DNA from: Corynebacterium mucifaciens
GTDB lineage: Bacteria > Actinomycetota > Actinomycetes > Mycobacteriales > Mycobacteriaceae
Direction of reading: 5' to 3'
NCBI RefSeq assembly: GCF_012396315.1
Contig: NZ_JAAXPF010000007.1
Span: 1-64,000, forward strand
DNA: 64,000 nt
Part shown: positions 7,440 to 16,489 of the stretch, one piece after another
How the letters are laid out: the number at the start of each line of letters is the position of its first letter
How positions within the stretch are numbered: position 1 is the stretch's first letter
Position numbers and translations under genes: made by a program
The notes under the pieces: model-generated
Seen by the model: the letters and a program-made list of their open reading frames with translations, nothing else
Databases searched by the model: none
What the model was told of the DNA's origin: nothing

Positions 7440-9986
7440 ATGGCGAACAAGTACACGCAGAAGACGCAGGAGGCCCTGCAGCAGGCGCAGATGCGCGCCT
7501 CCGCCGCAGGCAACCCGGAGATACGCCCAGCTCACGTGCTGGAGGCGCTGCTGAAGCAGCAAGACGGCATCGCCGCCCCGGTGCTCAAGGCCACGGGCGT
7601 GGACCCGGAGACGGTCGCACGCGAGGCCGGCGAGCTGATTAGCACGTACCCCAGCGCGCAGGGGCAGAACATGGCGAACCCGGGCCTCAACCGGGACTTG
7701 CAGGTCGCACTGAGTGCGGCGCAGGATCTCGCGGGCGAGCTTGGAGACGAGTTCGTGTCCGCCGATGTGCTGCTGGCCGGCATTGCCAAGGGCGGCGACG
7801 ACGCCGCGGAGCTTTTGACCAAGCGCGGCGCTACTTTCGACGCGCTCAAGGAGGCCTTCTCCTCAGTGCGCGGCGGCAAGACCGTGACCTCGGAGAACCC
7901 GGAGGATCAGTTCCAGGCGCTGGCGAAGTACTCCACCGACCTGACCGCGCGTGCGCGCGAGGGCAAGATCGACCCGGTCATCGGGCGTGATTCTGAGATC
8001 CGTCGCGTGGTGCAGGTGCTGTCCCGCCGCACCAAGAACAACCCGGTGCTCATCGGTGAGCCGGGCGTGGGCAAGACCGCGATCGTTGAGGGCCTGGCGC
8101 GGCGCATCGTCGCGGGCGACGTGCCCGAGTCCCTGAAGGGCAAGACCCTGATCTCGCTGGATCTGGGCTCCATGGTCGCCGGCGCGAAGTTCCGCGGCGA
8201 GTTCGAGGAGCGGCTGAAGGCTGTGTTGGACGAGATCAAGGAGTCCAACGGGCAAATCATCACGTTTATCGACGAGCTGCACACCATCGTCGGCGCCGGT
8301 GCCTCCGGCGACTCGGCGATGGATGCGGGCAACATGATCAAGCCGCTGCTCGCCCGCGGTGAGCTGCGCCTTGTGGGCGCAACCACGCTGGACGAGTACC
8401 GCCAGTACATCGAGCAGGACGCCGCGCTGGAGCGCCGCTTCCAGCAGGTCTACGTGGGCGAGCCGACGGTGGAGGACACCATCGGCATCCTGCGCGGCCT
8501 GAAGGAGCGCTACGAGGTGCACCACGGCGTGCGCATCCAGGACTCCGCGCTGGTGTCTGCTGCCGAGCTGTCCAACCGCTACATCACCAACCGCTTCCTG
8601 CCGGACAAGGCCATCGACCTGGTGGACGAGGCTGGCTCGCGCCTGCGCATGCAGATCGACTCCTCCCCGCAGGAGATCGACGAGCTCGAGCGCATCGTGC
8701 GCCGCCTGGAAATCGAGGAAATCGCCCTGCAGAAGGAATCCGACGCCGCGTCCCAGCAGCGCCTGGAGCACCTGCGCGAGGAGCTTGCCGACCAGCGCGA
8801 GCGCCTGGGCGAGATGAAGGCGCGCTGGGAAAACGAGAAGGCCGAGGTGAACAAGGTCCAGTCCGCGAAGGAGGAGCTCGAGCGCCTGCGCAACGAGTCT
8901 GAGATCGCGGAGCGCGAAGGCGACTACGCCAAGGTCTCCGAGCTGCGCTACGGCCGCATCCCGGAGCTCGAGGCAGAGGTGGCGAAGGCGGAATCCGAGG
9001 CCAGCAACAAGACCATGCTGGAAGAGGAGGTCACCCCGGACATCATCGCGGACGTCGTGTCGTCCTGGACAGGCATCCCGGCCGGCAAGATGATGCAGGG
9101 CGAAACCGAGAAGCTGCTCCACATGGAGCGCGTGCTCGGCGAGCGTGTCGTCGGCCAGCGTGAGGCTGTGGTCGCGGTCTCCGACGCGGTGCGCCGCTCG
9201 CGCGCCGGCGTGGCGGACCCGAACCGCCCGATCGGCTCGTTCCTGTTCCTCGGCCCCACCGGCGTGGGTAAGACGGAGCTGGCGAAGTCCCTGTCGGAGT
9301 TCCTCTTCGACGACGAATCCGCCATGATCCGCATCGACATGTCCGAGTACGGCGAGAAGCACTCCGTCGCCCGCCTGGTTGGTGCCCCTCCGGGGTATGT
9401 CGGCTACGACGCTGGCGGCCAGCTCACCGAGGCGGTGCGCCGTCGCCCGTACTCGCTCGTGCTTTTCGACGAGGTGGAAAAGGCGCACCCGGACGTCTTC
9501 GACGTGCTCCTGCAGGTTCTGGACGAGGGCAGGCTCACCGACGGCCAAGGCAGGACCGTGGATTTCCGCAACACCGTGGTCATCCTCACCTCCAACCTGG
9601 GCGCCGGCGGCAACCGTGAGCAGATCATGGACGCGGTCAAGCACCACTTCAAGCCGGAGTTCATCAACCGCCTCGATGACGTGGTCGTCTTCGAGCCGCT
9701 GAGCCAGGACCAGCTCGTGGGCATTGTGGACATCCAGCTGCAGGGCCTGGCCGAGCGCCTCGCCGCCCGGCGTCTGACGCTCGATGTGTCGGATTCCGCG
9801 AAGAGCTGGCTGGCGGACCGCGGCTACGACCCGGCATACGGTGCCCGCCCGCTGCGCCGCCTGATTCAGCAGGCCATCGGCGACCGCTTGGCCAAGAAGC
9901 TCCTGGCCGGCGACATCCGAGACGGCGATACGGTGCACGTCGACGTGGCCGACGGCGGCGAGGGCCTGGACGTCACGGCGCGCTAG
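7440..9986 (+). CDS. clpB: ClpB AAA+ disaggregase
   Basis: An 848-residue hexameric chaperone that, with DnaK, pulls proteins out of aggregates after heat stress. Visible in order: the Clp-N double repeat (about 1-145), the first AAA+ domain with Walker [10 protein letters not shown] near 205, the long coiled-coil M-domain (about 400-530, rich in Glu/Arg/Leu), the second AAA+ domain with GPTGVGKTE near 605, and the D2-small domain at the C-terminus. An AAAGGA ribosome site lies 10 nt upstream of the ATG at 7440; an earlier out-of-frame ATG at 7432 is rejected. Regulation looks like heat shock through the SigH/HAIR region upstream. Confidence 0.96.
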   Translation: MANKYTQKTQEALQQAQMRASAAGNPEIRPAHVLEALLKQQDGIAAPVLKATGVDPETVAREAGELISTYPSAQGQNMANPGLNRDLQVALSAAQDLAGELGDEFVSADVLLAGIAKGGDDAAELLTKRGATFDALKEAFSSVRGGKTVTSENPEDQFQALAKYSTDLTARAREGKIDPVIGRDSEIRRVVQVLSRRTKNNPVLIGEPGVGKTAIVEGLARRIVAGDVPESLKGKTLISLDLGSMVAGAKFRGEFEERLKAVLDEIKESNGQIITFIDELHTIVGAGASGDSAMDAGNMIKPLLARGELRLVGATTLDEYRQYIEQDAALERRFQQVYVGEPTVEDTIGILRGLKERYEVHHGVRIQDSALVSAAELSNRYITNRFLPDKAIDLVDEAGSRLRMQIDSSPQEIDELERIVRRLEIEEIALQKESDAASQQRLEHLREELADQRERLGEMKARWENEKAEVNKVQSAKEELERLRNESEIAEREGDYAKVSELRYGRIPELEAEVAKAESEASNKTMLEEEVTPDIIADVVSSWTGIPAGKMMQGETEKLLHMERVLGERVVGQREAVVAVSDAVRRSRAGVADPNRPIGSFLFLGPTGVGKTELAKSLSEFLFDDESAMIRIDMSEYGEKHSVARLVGAPPGYVGYDAGGQLTEAVRRRPYSLVLFDEVEKAHPDVFDVLLQVLDEGRLTDGQGRTVDFRNTVVILTSNLGAGGNREQIMDAVKHHFKPEFINRLDDVVVFEPLSQDQLVGIVDIQLQGLAERLAARRLTLDVSDSAKSWLADRGYDPAYGARPLRRLIQQAIGDRLAKKLLAGDIRDGDTVHVDVADGGEGLDVTAR

Positions 9987-9991
9987 ATAAT
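9986..9991 (+). promoter_or_regulatory. Leaderless -10 box (GATAAT) of panC
   Basis: GATAAT ends 6 nt before the panC ATG and overlaps the clpB stop codon region, so panC can be transcribed on its own as a leaderless message. Confidence 0.6.
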
Positions 9992-9997
9992 GGGTGC

Positions 9998-10801
9998 ATG
10001 ACCAAACTCGTGCACACTCCGGAAGCGCTGGCTGCGGCGCTTCCTACCGGACCTATCTCCCTCGTCCCCACCATGGGCGCGCTGCACGACGGCCACCTCG
10101 CCCTCGTGCGCGCCGCCGCAGCGCTGGACAATCCCGTGGTGGTCAGTATCTTTGTCAACCCGCTGCAGTTCGCGCCGGGGGAGGACCTGGACAACTATCC
10201 GCGGACGCTGCCGGAGGACGTCGCAAAGCTTGAAGCGCTCGGCGTCGACGCGGTGTTCGCGCCCGCGCCGGAGACCATGTACCCGCACGGCCCGCGCACC
10301 ACGATCCAACCCGGCCCGCTGGGGTCGGTGTTGGAGGGTGCGACGCGGCCGACGCACTTCGCGGGCGTGCTCACGGTGGTGGCGAAGCTGTTTGCGCTCA
10401 CCCGCGCCACCGACGCGTTCTTCGGCGAGAAGGACTACCAGCAGCTCGCGCTGATCCGCCAGATGGCGGAGGACCTGCACCTCCCGGTGCGTATCCATGG
10501 TTGCCCGATCGTGCGCGACACTGACGGCCTCGCGCTGTCGTCGCGCAACCGCTACCTCTCTGCGCAGGAGCGCGCGATCGCGCTGGCCATCCCGCGGGCG
10601 CTTGCAACCGGCAGCCTGTCGGAGGCGCGCTCGCTTCTCGACGCTACCGAAGGCCTCGAACTCGACTACCTGGTCACCACCGCCCCGGATATGACCGACC
10701 TGCCGGCTGGTTACACCGGCCCGGCGCGGATGCTGGTGGCGGCGAAGGTCGGCGCGACCCGGCTGCTGGATAACGCCCCGATCGAGGTTGAGCGCGGCTA
10801 G
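9998..10801 (+). CDS. panC: Pantothenate synthetase
   Basis: A 267-residue enzyme that condenses pantoate with beta-alanine using ATP, the last step of pantothenate synthesis. The nucleotide-binding HIGH-type motif appears as MGALHDGH (26-33). FVNPLQFAPGEDLDNYPR and FFGEKDYQQLALIRQM are typical PanC blocks, and the KMSKS-like region is LSSRNRYLS. Length is slightly short but normal. The gene is convergent with panB: the two stop codons interlock in CTAG at 10798-10801. The pair is therefore not an operon here, although panB and panC are usually adjacent and co-directional. Confidence 0.93.
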   Translation: MTKLVHTPEALAAALPTGPISLVPTMGALHDGHLALVRAAAALDNPVVVSIFVNPLQFAPGEDLDNYPRTLPEDVAKLEALGVDAVFAPAPETMYPHGPRTTIQPGPLGSVLEGATRPTHFAGVLTVVAKLFALTRATDAFFGEKDYQQLALIRQMAEDLHLPVRIHGCPIVRDTDGLALSSRNRYLSAQERAIALAIPRALATGSLSEARSLLDATEGLELDYLVTTAPDMTDLPAGYTGPARMLVAAKVGATRLLDNAPIEVERG

Positions 10802-11616
10802 AACGCGTGCTCGTCGGCCGGGAACTCGCCGCGGTGCACTGCCCGCTTGAACGCTGTCGCCGCCGCTTCCAGGTCAGCGCCAACGGAGCCGAACTTCCGC
10901 ACGAATGCTGCCCGGTGATCCCCGGCCGGGACGTCGGCCATGTCGTGCCAGACCAGCACCTGGGCATCCGTGCCCGCACCTGCGCCGATGCCTACCGTGG
11001 GGATGGGGCACGACGCGGTGAGTTCAGCGGCCAGCGCGGCTGGAACCATCTCGAAGACCACCATGTCCGCGCCGGCCTCGACCACCGCCGCGACGTCTCG
11101 GCGCAGCTGGTCGGCGCCCGCGTCCCGGCCCTGCACCTTGAACCCGCTCAGGTTGTCCACGGATTGCGGCGTGAAACCGACGTGGGCGCACGCCGCCAGG
11201 CCGGCGTTCTTCAACGCCCGGATGCGCGGGGCGATCCGCTCGCCGCCTTCCAACTTCACCATGTGGGCACCGGTGCGGCGCGCAAGCTCGGTGGCGGTGC
11301 GGACGCATTGCTCGTCGCTCGCCTCGTAGCTGCCAAACGGGAGATCGATGATCACAAGGGCGTTTCCGGCCCCGCGGACGACGGCTGCGCCGAGGTACGC
11401 CATCTCGTCCACAGACACCTGGTTGGTGGTCTCGTACCCGTAGACCACGTTGGCGGCGGAGTCCCCGACCAGCAGGCACTCGATGCCGGCCTGCGCAAAC
11501 ACGCGCGCGGTGGAGTAGTCGTAGGCGGTGAGCATCGCCCACTTCTCGCCGTCGGCCTTCTTCCGCGCGAAGTCCGCGACGCGCACCTTTTTCGTTGGAG
11601 CAAGGTATCCAGTCAC
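10798..11616 (-). CDS. panB: 3-methyl-2-oxobutanoate hydroxymethyltransferase
   Basis: A 272-residue enzyme that transfers a hydroxymethyl group from methylene-THF to ketoisovalerate, making ketopantoate. Conserved blocks include MLTAYDYSTARVFAQAGI, LLVGDSAANVVYGYETT (metal-binding Asp), LPFGSY, VKLEGG and HVGFTPQS. A GTG at 11616 is the start. TAGACT at 11623-11628 (minus strand) ends 6 nt before it, consistent with a leaderless transcript. It faces panC tail to tail with shared stop bases. No panD is seen in the window. Confidence 0.93.
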   Translation of the reverse strand: MTGYLAPTKKVRVADFARKKADGEKWAMLTAYDYSTARVFAQAGIECLLVGDSAANVVYGYETTNQVSVDEMAYLGAAVVRGAGNALVIIDLPFGSYEASDEQCVRTATELARRTGAHMVKLEGGERIAPRIRALKNAGLAACAHVGFTPQSVDNLSGFKVQGRDAGADQLRRDVAAVVEAGADMVVFEMVPAALAAELTASCPIPTVGIGAGAGTDAQVLVWHDMADVPAGDHRAAFVRKFGSVGADLEAAATAFKRAVHRGEFPADEHAF

Positions 11617-11622
11617 AGCTGC

Positions 11623-11628
11623 AGTCTA
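11623..11628 (-). promoter_or_regulatory. Leaderless -10 box (TAGACT) of panB
   Basis: On the minus strand TAGACT lies 6 nt before the GTG start of panB; no ribosome site is present. Confidence 0.6.
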
Positions 11629-11672
11629 AGTCAGCGCCCTGCGCCGAAAACCACGCAGGAGGCCGCAGCGTT

Positions 11673-11678
11673 TACACT
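11673..11678 (+). promoter_or_regulatory. Leaderless -10 box (TACACT) of the DUF4265 gene
   Basis: TACACT ends 7 nt before the ATG at 11686. Confidence 0.6.
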
Positions 11679-11685
11679 GCCCTGC

Positions 11686-12108
11686 ATGCAACCAACCACC
11701 ACGATCATCACCCGCGTTGCTGTCCCCGGCGTCGAAAGCGAGCAGCTGCAGGCGCACCAGATCGGCCGGGACCACTTTGTGGTGGCGAGCGTGCCGTTCG
11801 TAGACACGACGCTCGCCATGGGCGACATCGTGGAGTGCGTGACGGTCGGCGGGGCGTTCCACGTGGACAGGGTGGTCGTGCGCGGCGGCGCGTCGACGGT
11901 GCGCGTGCTGCCGGAAGACCCGGAAGGCCAGGACCCGAACGAGATCGCCGGCACGCTGCTCGCGTTCGGCTGCCGCGTGGAGCTCGGCCCGGGCGGCATG
12001 CTGGCCGCCAGCATCGGCGCGGATTGCCCGCGTGAGGGGATCACCGAGTGGCTGAGCAGCCTGGAAGCGCAGGGCGCGATCCAGCTCGCCCCCGGGTACA
12101 TGGCGTAA
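11686..12108 (+). CDS. DUF4265-like hypothetical protein
   Basis: A 140-residue soluble protein starting MQPTTTIITRV. It is a compact alternating beta/alpha domain, including VASVPFVDTTLAMGDIVECV and VLPEDPEGQDPNEIAGTL, and resembles DUF4265. It has no signal peptide, no membrane segment and no catalytic motif that I can name. The ATG at 11686 is chosen because a -10-like hexamer sits 7 nt upstream; longer frames run through panB on the other strand. The role is unknown. Confidence 0.7.
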   Translation: MQPTTTIITRVAVPGVESEQLQAHQIGRDHFVVASVPFVDTTLAMGDIVECVTVGGAFHVDRVVVRGGASTVRVLPEDPEGQDPNEIAGTLLAFGCRVELGPGGMLAASIGADCPREGITEWLSSLEAQGAIQLAPGYMA

Positions 12109-12116
12109 AACCCCGT

Positions 12117-12122
12117 TACACT
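12117..12122 (+). promoter_or_regulatory. Leaderless -10 box (TACACT) of the sulfurtransferase gene
   Basis: TACACT ends 7 nt before the ATG at 12130. The arrangement is the same as for the preceding gene. Confidence 0.6.
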
Positions 12123-12129
12123 TGCGGCC

Positions 12130-12972
12130 ATGAGCGTCTTTGTCTCCGCCGCTGAGCTCAACGAGCGCATCCAGGCCGGCCAGAAACAGACCGTCATTGC
12201 CGCGCTGTGGGAGCCGAAAGCGGGCAAGGCGTGGTCCAAGTTCCAATCGGAGCACATCCCAACGGCGCTGTACTGCGACCCGTCGGTGCAGCTCGCGGGC
12301 ATGCCGGGCCGGCGGGTGGGCCGCAACCCGATGCCCAGCATTGACACGGTGGCGAAGGCCGCCGCAGGCTGGGGTATCGAAGCCGGCCGCCCGGTTGTGG
12401 TCTACGACGGCGGCAACGGCCTGTTCGCAGCCCGCGCCTGGTGGGTTTTGCGCTGGGCGGGCGTGCAGGACGTGCATATTCTCGACGGCGGCTTCGCGGC
12501 CTGGGACGGCCAAGGCCTGCCCACCATCGCGGGTCCAGGCAGCGTCGTGGTGCCGCGCGAGGCCCAACTCACCGCGGGCAGCCTGCCTGCCGCGACCATG
12601 GACGACGTGCGGGCATTCGAGGGCGTGCTTATCGACGCCAGGGGTGCCCGCCGTTTCGCAGGCCGCCGCGAAACCCTGGACCTGCGCGCCGGGCACATCC
12701 CGGGGGCGAAGAACCTGCCCGTGAACGACCTGTTCGACGACGACACCAACACGGTCAAGGATGCCGACGCCATCCGGGAGAGCTTCGCCCAGATCGGCGT
12801 CACGCAGAACACGGACCCGGCCAGCGTGATCGCCTACTCCGGCTCCGGCAACCACTCCGCCCTGCTCCTAGCCGCGCTGGAGCACGCCGGCCTGCCGTTG
12901 CTCACGCACTACGTGGGCGGCTGGTCGCAGTGGAGCGCCAACCGGGACAACCCGGTGGCATCTGACATGTAA
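12130..12972 (+). CDS. Two-domain rhodanese (sulfurtransferase) with Ser at the Cys position
   Basis: A 280-residue protein with tandem rhodanese domains. The N-terminal domain has VVVYDGGNGLFAARAWWVLR and ILDGGFAAW; the C-terminal domain has LIDARGARRFAGRRETLDLR, GHIPGAKNLP and the active-loop region AYSGSGNHSALLLAA near 235-249. In thiosulfate and mercaptopyruvate sulfurtransferases that loop normally carries the persulfide Cys (YCGSG...). Here the position is Ser237, so classical persulfide chemistry looks impossible unless another Cys serves. Family membership is clear and activity is doubtful. The transcript is probably leaderless. Confidence 0.8.
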   Translation: MSVFVSAAELNERIQAGQKQTVIAALWEPKAGKAWSKFQSEHIPTALYCDPSVQLAGMPGRRVGRNPMPSIDTVAKAAAGWGIEAGRPVVVYDGGNGLFAARAWWVLRWAGVQDVHILDGGFAAWDGQGLPTIAGPGSVVVPREAQLTAGSLPAATMDDVRAFEGVLIDARGARRFAGRRETLDLRAGHIPGAKNLPVNDLFDDDTNTVKDADAIRESFAQIGVTQNTDPASVIAYSGSGNHSALLLAALEHAGLPLLTHYVGGWSQWSANRDNPVASDM

Positions 12973-13015
12973 GCCAGGCGTGGCCGTGTCGGGGCGCGCG
13001 GTAGCATAGTCCGCG

Positions 13016-13996
13016 ATGGTCACCCTGTTGTTTCTCCTCGCGCTCGCGGCGTTGCTTGGCGCCGTGGCGCTTTTCGTGTCGGATGCGCGCGAGCGCTCGG
13101 CCGAGACAGGCAACACAGACAGCGCCGCCACCACGGCAGCGCCCGCCGAGAAGGACGAGGCACGCACTGACACGCCGGCCGAGAAGCCGGTGAAATCCCG
13201 CGCGCCGGGCAAACGCGCCCGCCGCGCCTGGGCCCGCGAGCGCGGCTTCAACTTCGAGAGCGCCGACGAGTTGCTTGCCAGCGAGTGGTCGCGTGGCGCA
13301 GCGGCCGGGGGAGCGTCGGCGCGCAACGTCGCAACCGGCAACGCGTACGGCCACGACGTGCACGTGGCGGACCTGGGGGACTCCGTCGTTGTCGCGATGG
13401 GCACGGGCGCGGAGACGCGGGCGGTGGTCGACTTCCGCCGGGAGGGCCTTGCTGCAGAAACGTCCGACGACCTAGTGGAGCTGGACAGCTACAGCGGGTT
13501 TCGGTGTTTCGCTACGCAGGCGGGGGCGGGCCGGAGGTTCGTCGATAGCCGAGTGCTCACGGCGCTCGAGCAGCTGCCCACCTCGGTGCAGGCGGTGTGG
13601 TTCGAGGGGGCGTGGGCCATCGCGGAGCTCACGCGCGAGTCGGGCCCGGGGGACTGGGACGCCGCACTCGCGCCGTTGGCGCTGCTGGCGGACGCGGCGC
13701 GCACGCTGCCGCCCGTCGAGGACGTTCCACTCACCTTGCCGTACCCCACCCGCACCATCCCGGGCGAGCAACCCGCGGCGCTGCCGGAGGCCGATCCGGA
13801 GCCGGTGATGCAGCGCCCGGAGGACCCCGTGGCGCTGCCCACCCGCACCACCGGCGGGACGCGCGGCGAGGTGGAGGACCATGACCTCGGCGGTGACGAT
13901 GTGAAAGCCATCGCGGGCGACGAGCGCCGCGTGGTGGATCTCACGCGGGTGCGCCGGGTGCAAGGGCCAAGCTCGATTTTCGACGACAAGGAGTAA
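13016..13996 (+). CDS. Membrane-anchored conserved protein upstream of pyrE
   Basis: A 326-residue protein I do not recognise by function. One N-terminal hydrophobic helix (about 2-22) is followed by an Ala/Glu/Lys-rich linker and a KRARRAWARERGF basic patch. A mixed domain of about 180 residues comes next, and the C-terminal ~90 residues are Pro- and acid-rich and probably disordered, ending in VVDLTRVRRV. A -10-like TAGCAT (13002-13007) stands 8 nt before the ATG. It ends 4 nt before pyrE, so the two are probably co-transcribed. Confidence 0.7.
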   Translation: MVTLLFLLALAALLGAVALFVSDARERSAETGNTDSAATTAAPAEKDEARTDTPAEKPVKSRAPGKRARRAWARERGFNFESADELLASEWSRGAAAGGASARNVATGNAYGHDVHVADLGDSVVVAMGTGAETRAVVDFRREGLAAETSDDLVELDSYSGFRCFATQAGAGRRFVDSRVLTALEQLPTSVQAVWFEGAWAIAELTRESGPGDWDAALAPLALLADAARTLPPVEDVPLTLPYPTRTIPGEQPAALPEADPEPVMQRPEDPVALPTRTTGGTRGEVEDHDLGGDDVKAIAGDERRVVDLTRVRRVQGPSSIFDDKE

Positions 13997-14000
13997 AGAC

Positions 14001-14528
14001 ATGAAAGAACGGCTCGCTGAACTGGTCAAGGAGCTGGCAGTGGTGCACGGCAAGGTGACGCTGTCGTCCGGCAAGGAAGCGGATTACTACGTGGACCTGC
14101 GCCGCGCGACACTGCACCACGAGGCCAGCCCGCTCATCGGTGCGCTGCTGCGCGAGCTCACCGCGGACCTGGAGTTCGACGCCGTGGGCGGCCTCACCTT
14201 GGGCGCGGACCCCGTCGCGACCTCGATCATGCACGCCGAGGGCCGCCCGGTCGACGCGTTCGTGGTGCGCAAGGAGGCCAAGAAGCACGGTATGCAGCGC
14301 CGCATCGAGGGGCCGTCGATCGCCGGCAAGCGCGTGCTGGTTGTGGAGGACACCACGACCACCGGCAACTCGCCGCTGACCGCCGTGGAGGCCTGCCGCG
14401 AGGAGGGCGCCGAGGTGGTGGCGGTGGCCACCGTCGTGGACCGCGCGACCGGCGCCGAGCAGGTCCTGCGCGACGCAGGCCTGGAGTACCGCTACCTTCT
14501 CGGACTCGAAGACCTGGGCCTTGCCTAA
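14001..14528 (+). CDS. pyrE: Orotate phosphoribosyltransferase
   Basis: A 175-residue enzyme that joins orotate and PRPP to form OMP in pyrimidine synthesis. The PRPP-binding loop is VLVVEDTTTTGNS at 112-124. GKEADYYVDLRRATL and FVVRKEAKKHG are typical OPRT blocks. It follows the membrane-anchored protein by 4 nt. Its last codons overlap the next gene's TTG start by 8 nt, suggesting a short operon. The other pyr genes are not in the window. Confidence 0.93.
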   Translation: MKERLAELVKELAVVHGKVTLSSGKEADYYVDLRRATLHHEASPLIGALLRELTADLEFDAVGGLTLGADPVATSIMHAEGRPVDAFVVRKEAKKHGMQRRIEGPSIAGKRVLVVEDTTTTGNSPLTAVEACREEGAEVVAVATVVDRATGAEQVLRDAGLEYRYLLGLEDLGLA

Positions 14529-15174
14529 CGACGAACTCCGCGGCCCCACCGAGTGGAACGAAGGCCGCCACGGCGTCGGCCCCTGGGAGGGCGCCTGGCC
14601 GGAGGACCCGCGCTACGACCCCGCCTTCCTGGAGGAGGGCGACCGCCGCAACGTCGTCGACGCGTACCGGTACTGGTCGCTGGAGGCCGTCGTTGCGGAC
14701 CTGGACCAGCGCCGGCACCCCTTCCACGTGGCCATCGAGAACTTTGAAAACGACATGAACATCGGCACCGTGGTGCGCACTGCCAACGCGTTTCTGGCGC
14801 GGGAGGTGCACATCGTGGGCCGCAAACGGTGGAACCGCCGCGGCGCGATGGTGACGGACCGCTACCAGCACATCCGGCACCACGAGACGGTAGCGGACCT
14901 CATGGCGTGGGCGGCGGCGGAGGGCATCCCCGTCGTGGCCATCGACAACACCCCCGGGTCCGTGCCGCTGGAGACCGCGCGGCTGCCGCGCGAGTGCGTG
15001 CTGCTGTTCGGCCAGGAAGGCCCGGGCGTCACGGAGGCGGCGCAGGAGGCCGCGGTGATGACCTGCTCCATCGCCCAGTTCGGCTCGACCCGCTCCATCA
15101 ACGCCGGGGTCGCGGCAGGCATTGCCATGCACGCCTGGATCCGCCAGCACGCGGACCTCTCCCAGGCGTGGTAG
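14521..15174 (+). CDS. SpoU/TrmH-family RNA 2'-O-methyltransferase
   Basis: A 217-residue SPOUT enzyme that methylates a ribose in tRNA or rRNA using S-adenosylmethionine. The C-terminal knot motifs are visible: NIGTVVRTANAFLAREVHIVG (about 80-100), LLFGQEGPGVTE (about 160) and SIAQFGSTRSINAGVAAGIAMHAW (about 180-205). The N-terminal ~60 residues are family-specific. The TTG start overlaps pyrE by 8 nt and lacks a clear ribosome site, so a different start is possible. The target nucleotide is unknown. Confidence 0.85.
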   Translation: MPNDELRGPTEWNEGRHGVGPWEGAWPEDPRYDPAFLEEGDRRNVVDAYRYWSLEAVVADLDQRRHPFHVAIENFENDMNIGTVVRTANAFLAREVHIVGRKRWNRRGAMVTDRYQHIRHHETVADLMAWAAAEGIPVVAIDNTPGSVPLETARLPRECVLLFGQEGPGVTEAAQEAAVMTCSIAQFGSTRSINAGVAAGIAMHAWIRQHADLSQAW

Positions 15175-15244
15175 CTCCGTTATCACCCCGCCTGCGGCCT
15201 CTGGCAAGATAAGGGCGAATCGTTACTTCCTGAGGAGGCACCCC

Positions 15245-16441
15245 GTGCCGGAAACGTGGGCGCACCGCGCCGACCTGGCTGAATCTGCCGTGACTGAGCG
15301 CCACGCCCAGAGACTGTGGGGCATGCCCAAGACCAACCTGGCGGTGGTGACGTGGCCGCCGGGACCGAAGGACCGGGCGTTTTGGCACTGGCACTACTGG
15401 TGGCAGGCGCAATACCTGGACTGCCAGGTGGACGCGGCGACGAGGCGCGGGACGAAAACGCGCCGCCGGCGGATTGCGGACACGCTGCGCGGGATCCAGC
15501 GGCGCAACCGCGGCAAGCTCACCGCCAACCGGCACTTCGACGATAAGGCCTGGCTGGCGCTGGCGTGGAACCGCGCGACCAACCTGGACGGCATCACCCG
15601 CACTCGCCGCCTGGGGGCGCTGGAGTTCGACCTGCTCGCGGGCATCGACCCGGTGATGGGCGTCCTGCCGTGGCGCACCGGCGAGACCTTCTACAACGTG
15701 CCCTCCAACGCCACCGCAGCCCTGCTGTTCGCCCGCACCGGACGCCTGGACAAAGCGCAGGAGATCGTGGACTGGATCTTTGACAACCTCGTGCGGGAAG
15801 ATGGCCTGCTCAACGACGGCATCCGGATGCGCATGAGCGGGCCAGAGGTGGTTGAGAAGATCTACACCTACAACCAGGGCACCGCGCTGGGCGCGAGCCT
15901 GGAGATCGCGCTGGCGCTGCGGGAAGACGTGGGCCTCGCGCACGACGAGCAGATCGATTCCTTCGAGTACTCCGAGCGCGCGGACGCCTCCATGTTCTAC
16001 ATCACCCACATCCGCGCGATCGTGCAGGCAGTGGCCCTGCGCATGGCGAACCCGCAGGGGGTCCTGCTCAGCCCGCCGGAAGAATCGGGCGAGGGCGATG
16101 GCGGCCTGTTCAAGGGCATCCTCGCACGCTACCTGGCTGAGGTCGCGGTGCGCTTGCCGGAGGATTCGAAGGAGAACATCGCCACGAAGAAGATCGCCGC
16201 GCGCCTGGTCATGCAGTCCGCGGAATCGCTCTGGGCGCACCGCCTCGAGGTGGACGGCCTTCCGGTGTTCGCGGCGGAGTGGACCCAGGATGCGAAGTTG
16301 CCGCACAACTACGGGCTCGGGCCTGCGTCGATAAGCGAGGCGGTTGGGCTCGTCCGCATCGACGAGCGCGACCTCTCGGTCCAACTGTCCGGCTGGATGC
16401 TGCTGGAGGCGGCGGCGCGGGTAGCTGCGGCGCAGGGGTAA
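15245..16441 (+). CDS. Glycoside hydrolase family 76-like protein
   Basis: Start GTG at 15245, chosen because TGAGGAGG lies 6-13 nt upstream; 398 residues. An (alpha/alpha)6 barrel of GH76 type (alpha-1,6-mannanases) is suggested by FDDKAWLALAW, FYNVPSNATAALLFARTG, IYTYNQGTALGASLEIALAL and GLFKGILARYLAE. GH76 usually has a catalytic Asp-Asp pair; FDDK near residue 100 is the obvious candidate. There is no signal peptide, so the protein is probably cytoplasmic, which is odd for a mannan hydrolase. A role in lipomannan or arabinomannan turnover is only a guess. Confidence 0.75.
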   Translation: MPETWAHRADLAESAVTERHAQRLWGMPKTNLAVVTWPPGPKDRAFWHWHYWWQAQYLDCQVDAATRRGTKTRRRRIADTLRGIQRRNRGKLTANRHFDDKAWLALAWNRATNLDGITRTRRLGALEFDLLAGIDPVMGVLPWRTGETFYNVPSNATAALLFARTGRLDKAQEIVDWIFDNLVREDGLLNDGIRMRMSGPEVVEKIYTYNQGTALGASLEIALALREDVGLAHDEQIDSFEYSERADASMFYITHIRAIVQAVALRMANPQGVLLSPPEESGEGDGGLFKGILARYLAEVAVRLPEDSKENIATKKIAARLVMQSAESLWAHRLEVDGLPVFAAEWTQDAKLPHNYGLGPASISEAVGLVRIDERDLSVQLSGWMLLEAAARVAAAQG

Positions 16442-16489
16442 AACGGGCATACTTGGGGGCGTAACTGAACCCGTACGCAGGAGGATCCC

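Noticed and set aside
7432..7442. Alternative clpB start at the ATG at 7432
   Set aside because: It is out of frame with the ClpB coding sequence; the ATG at 7440 gives the conserved N-terminus.
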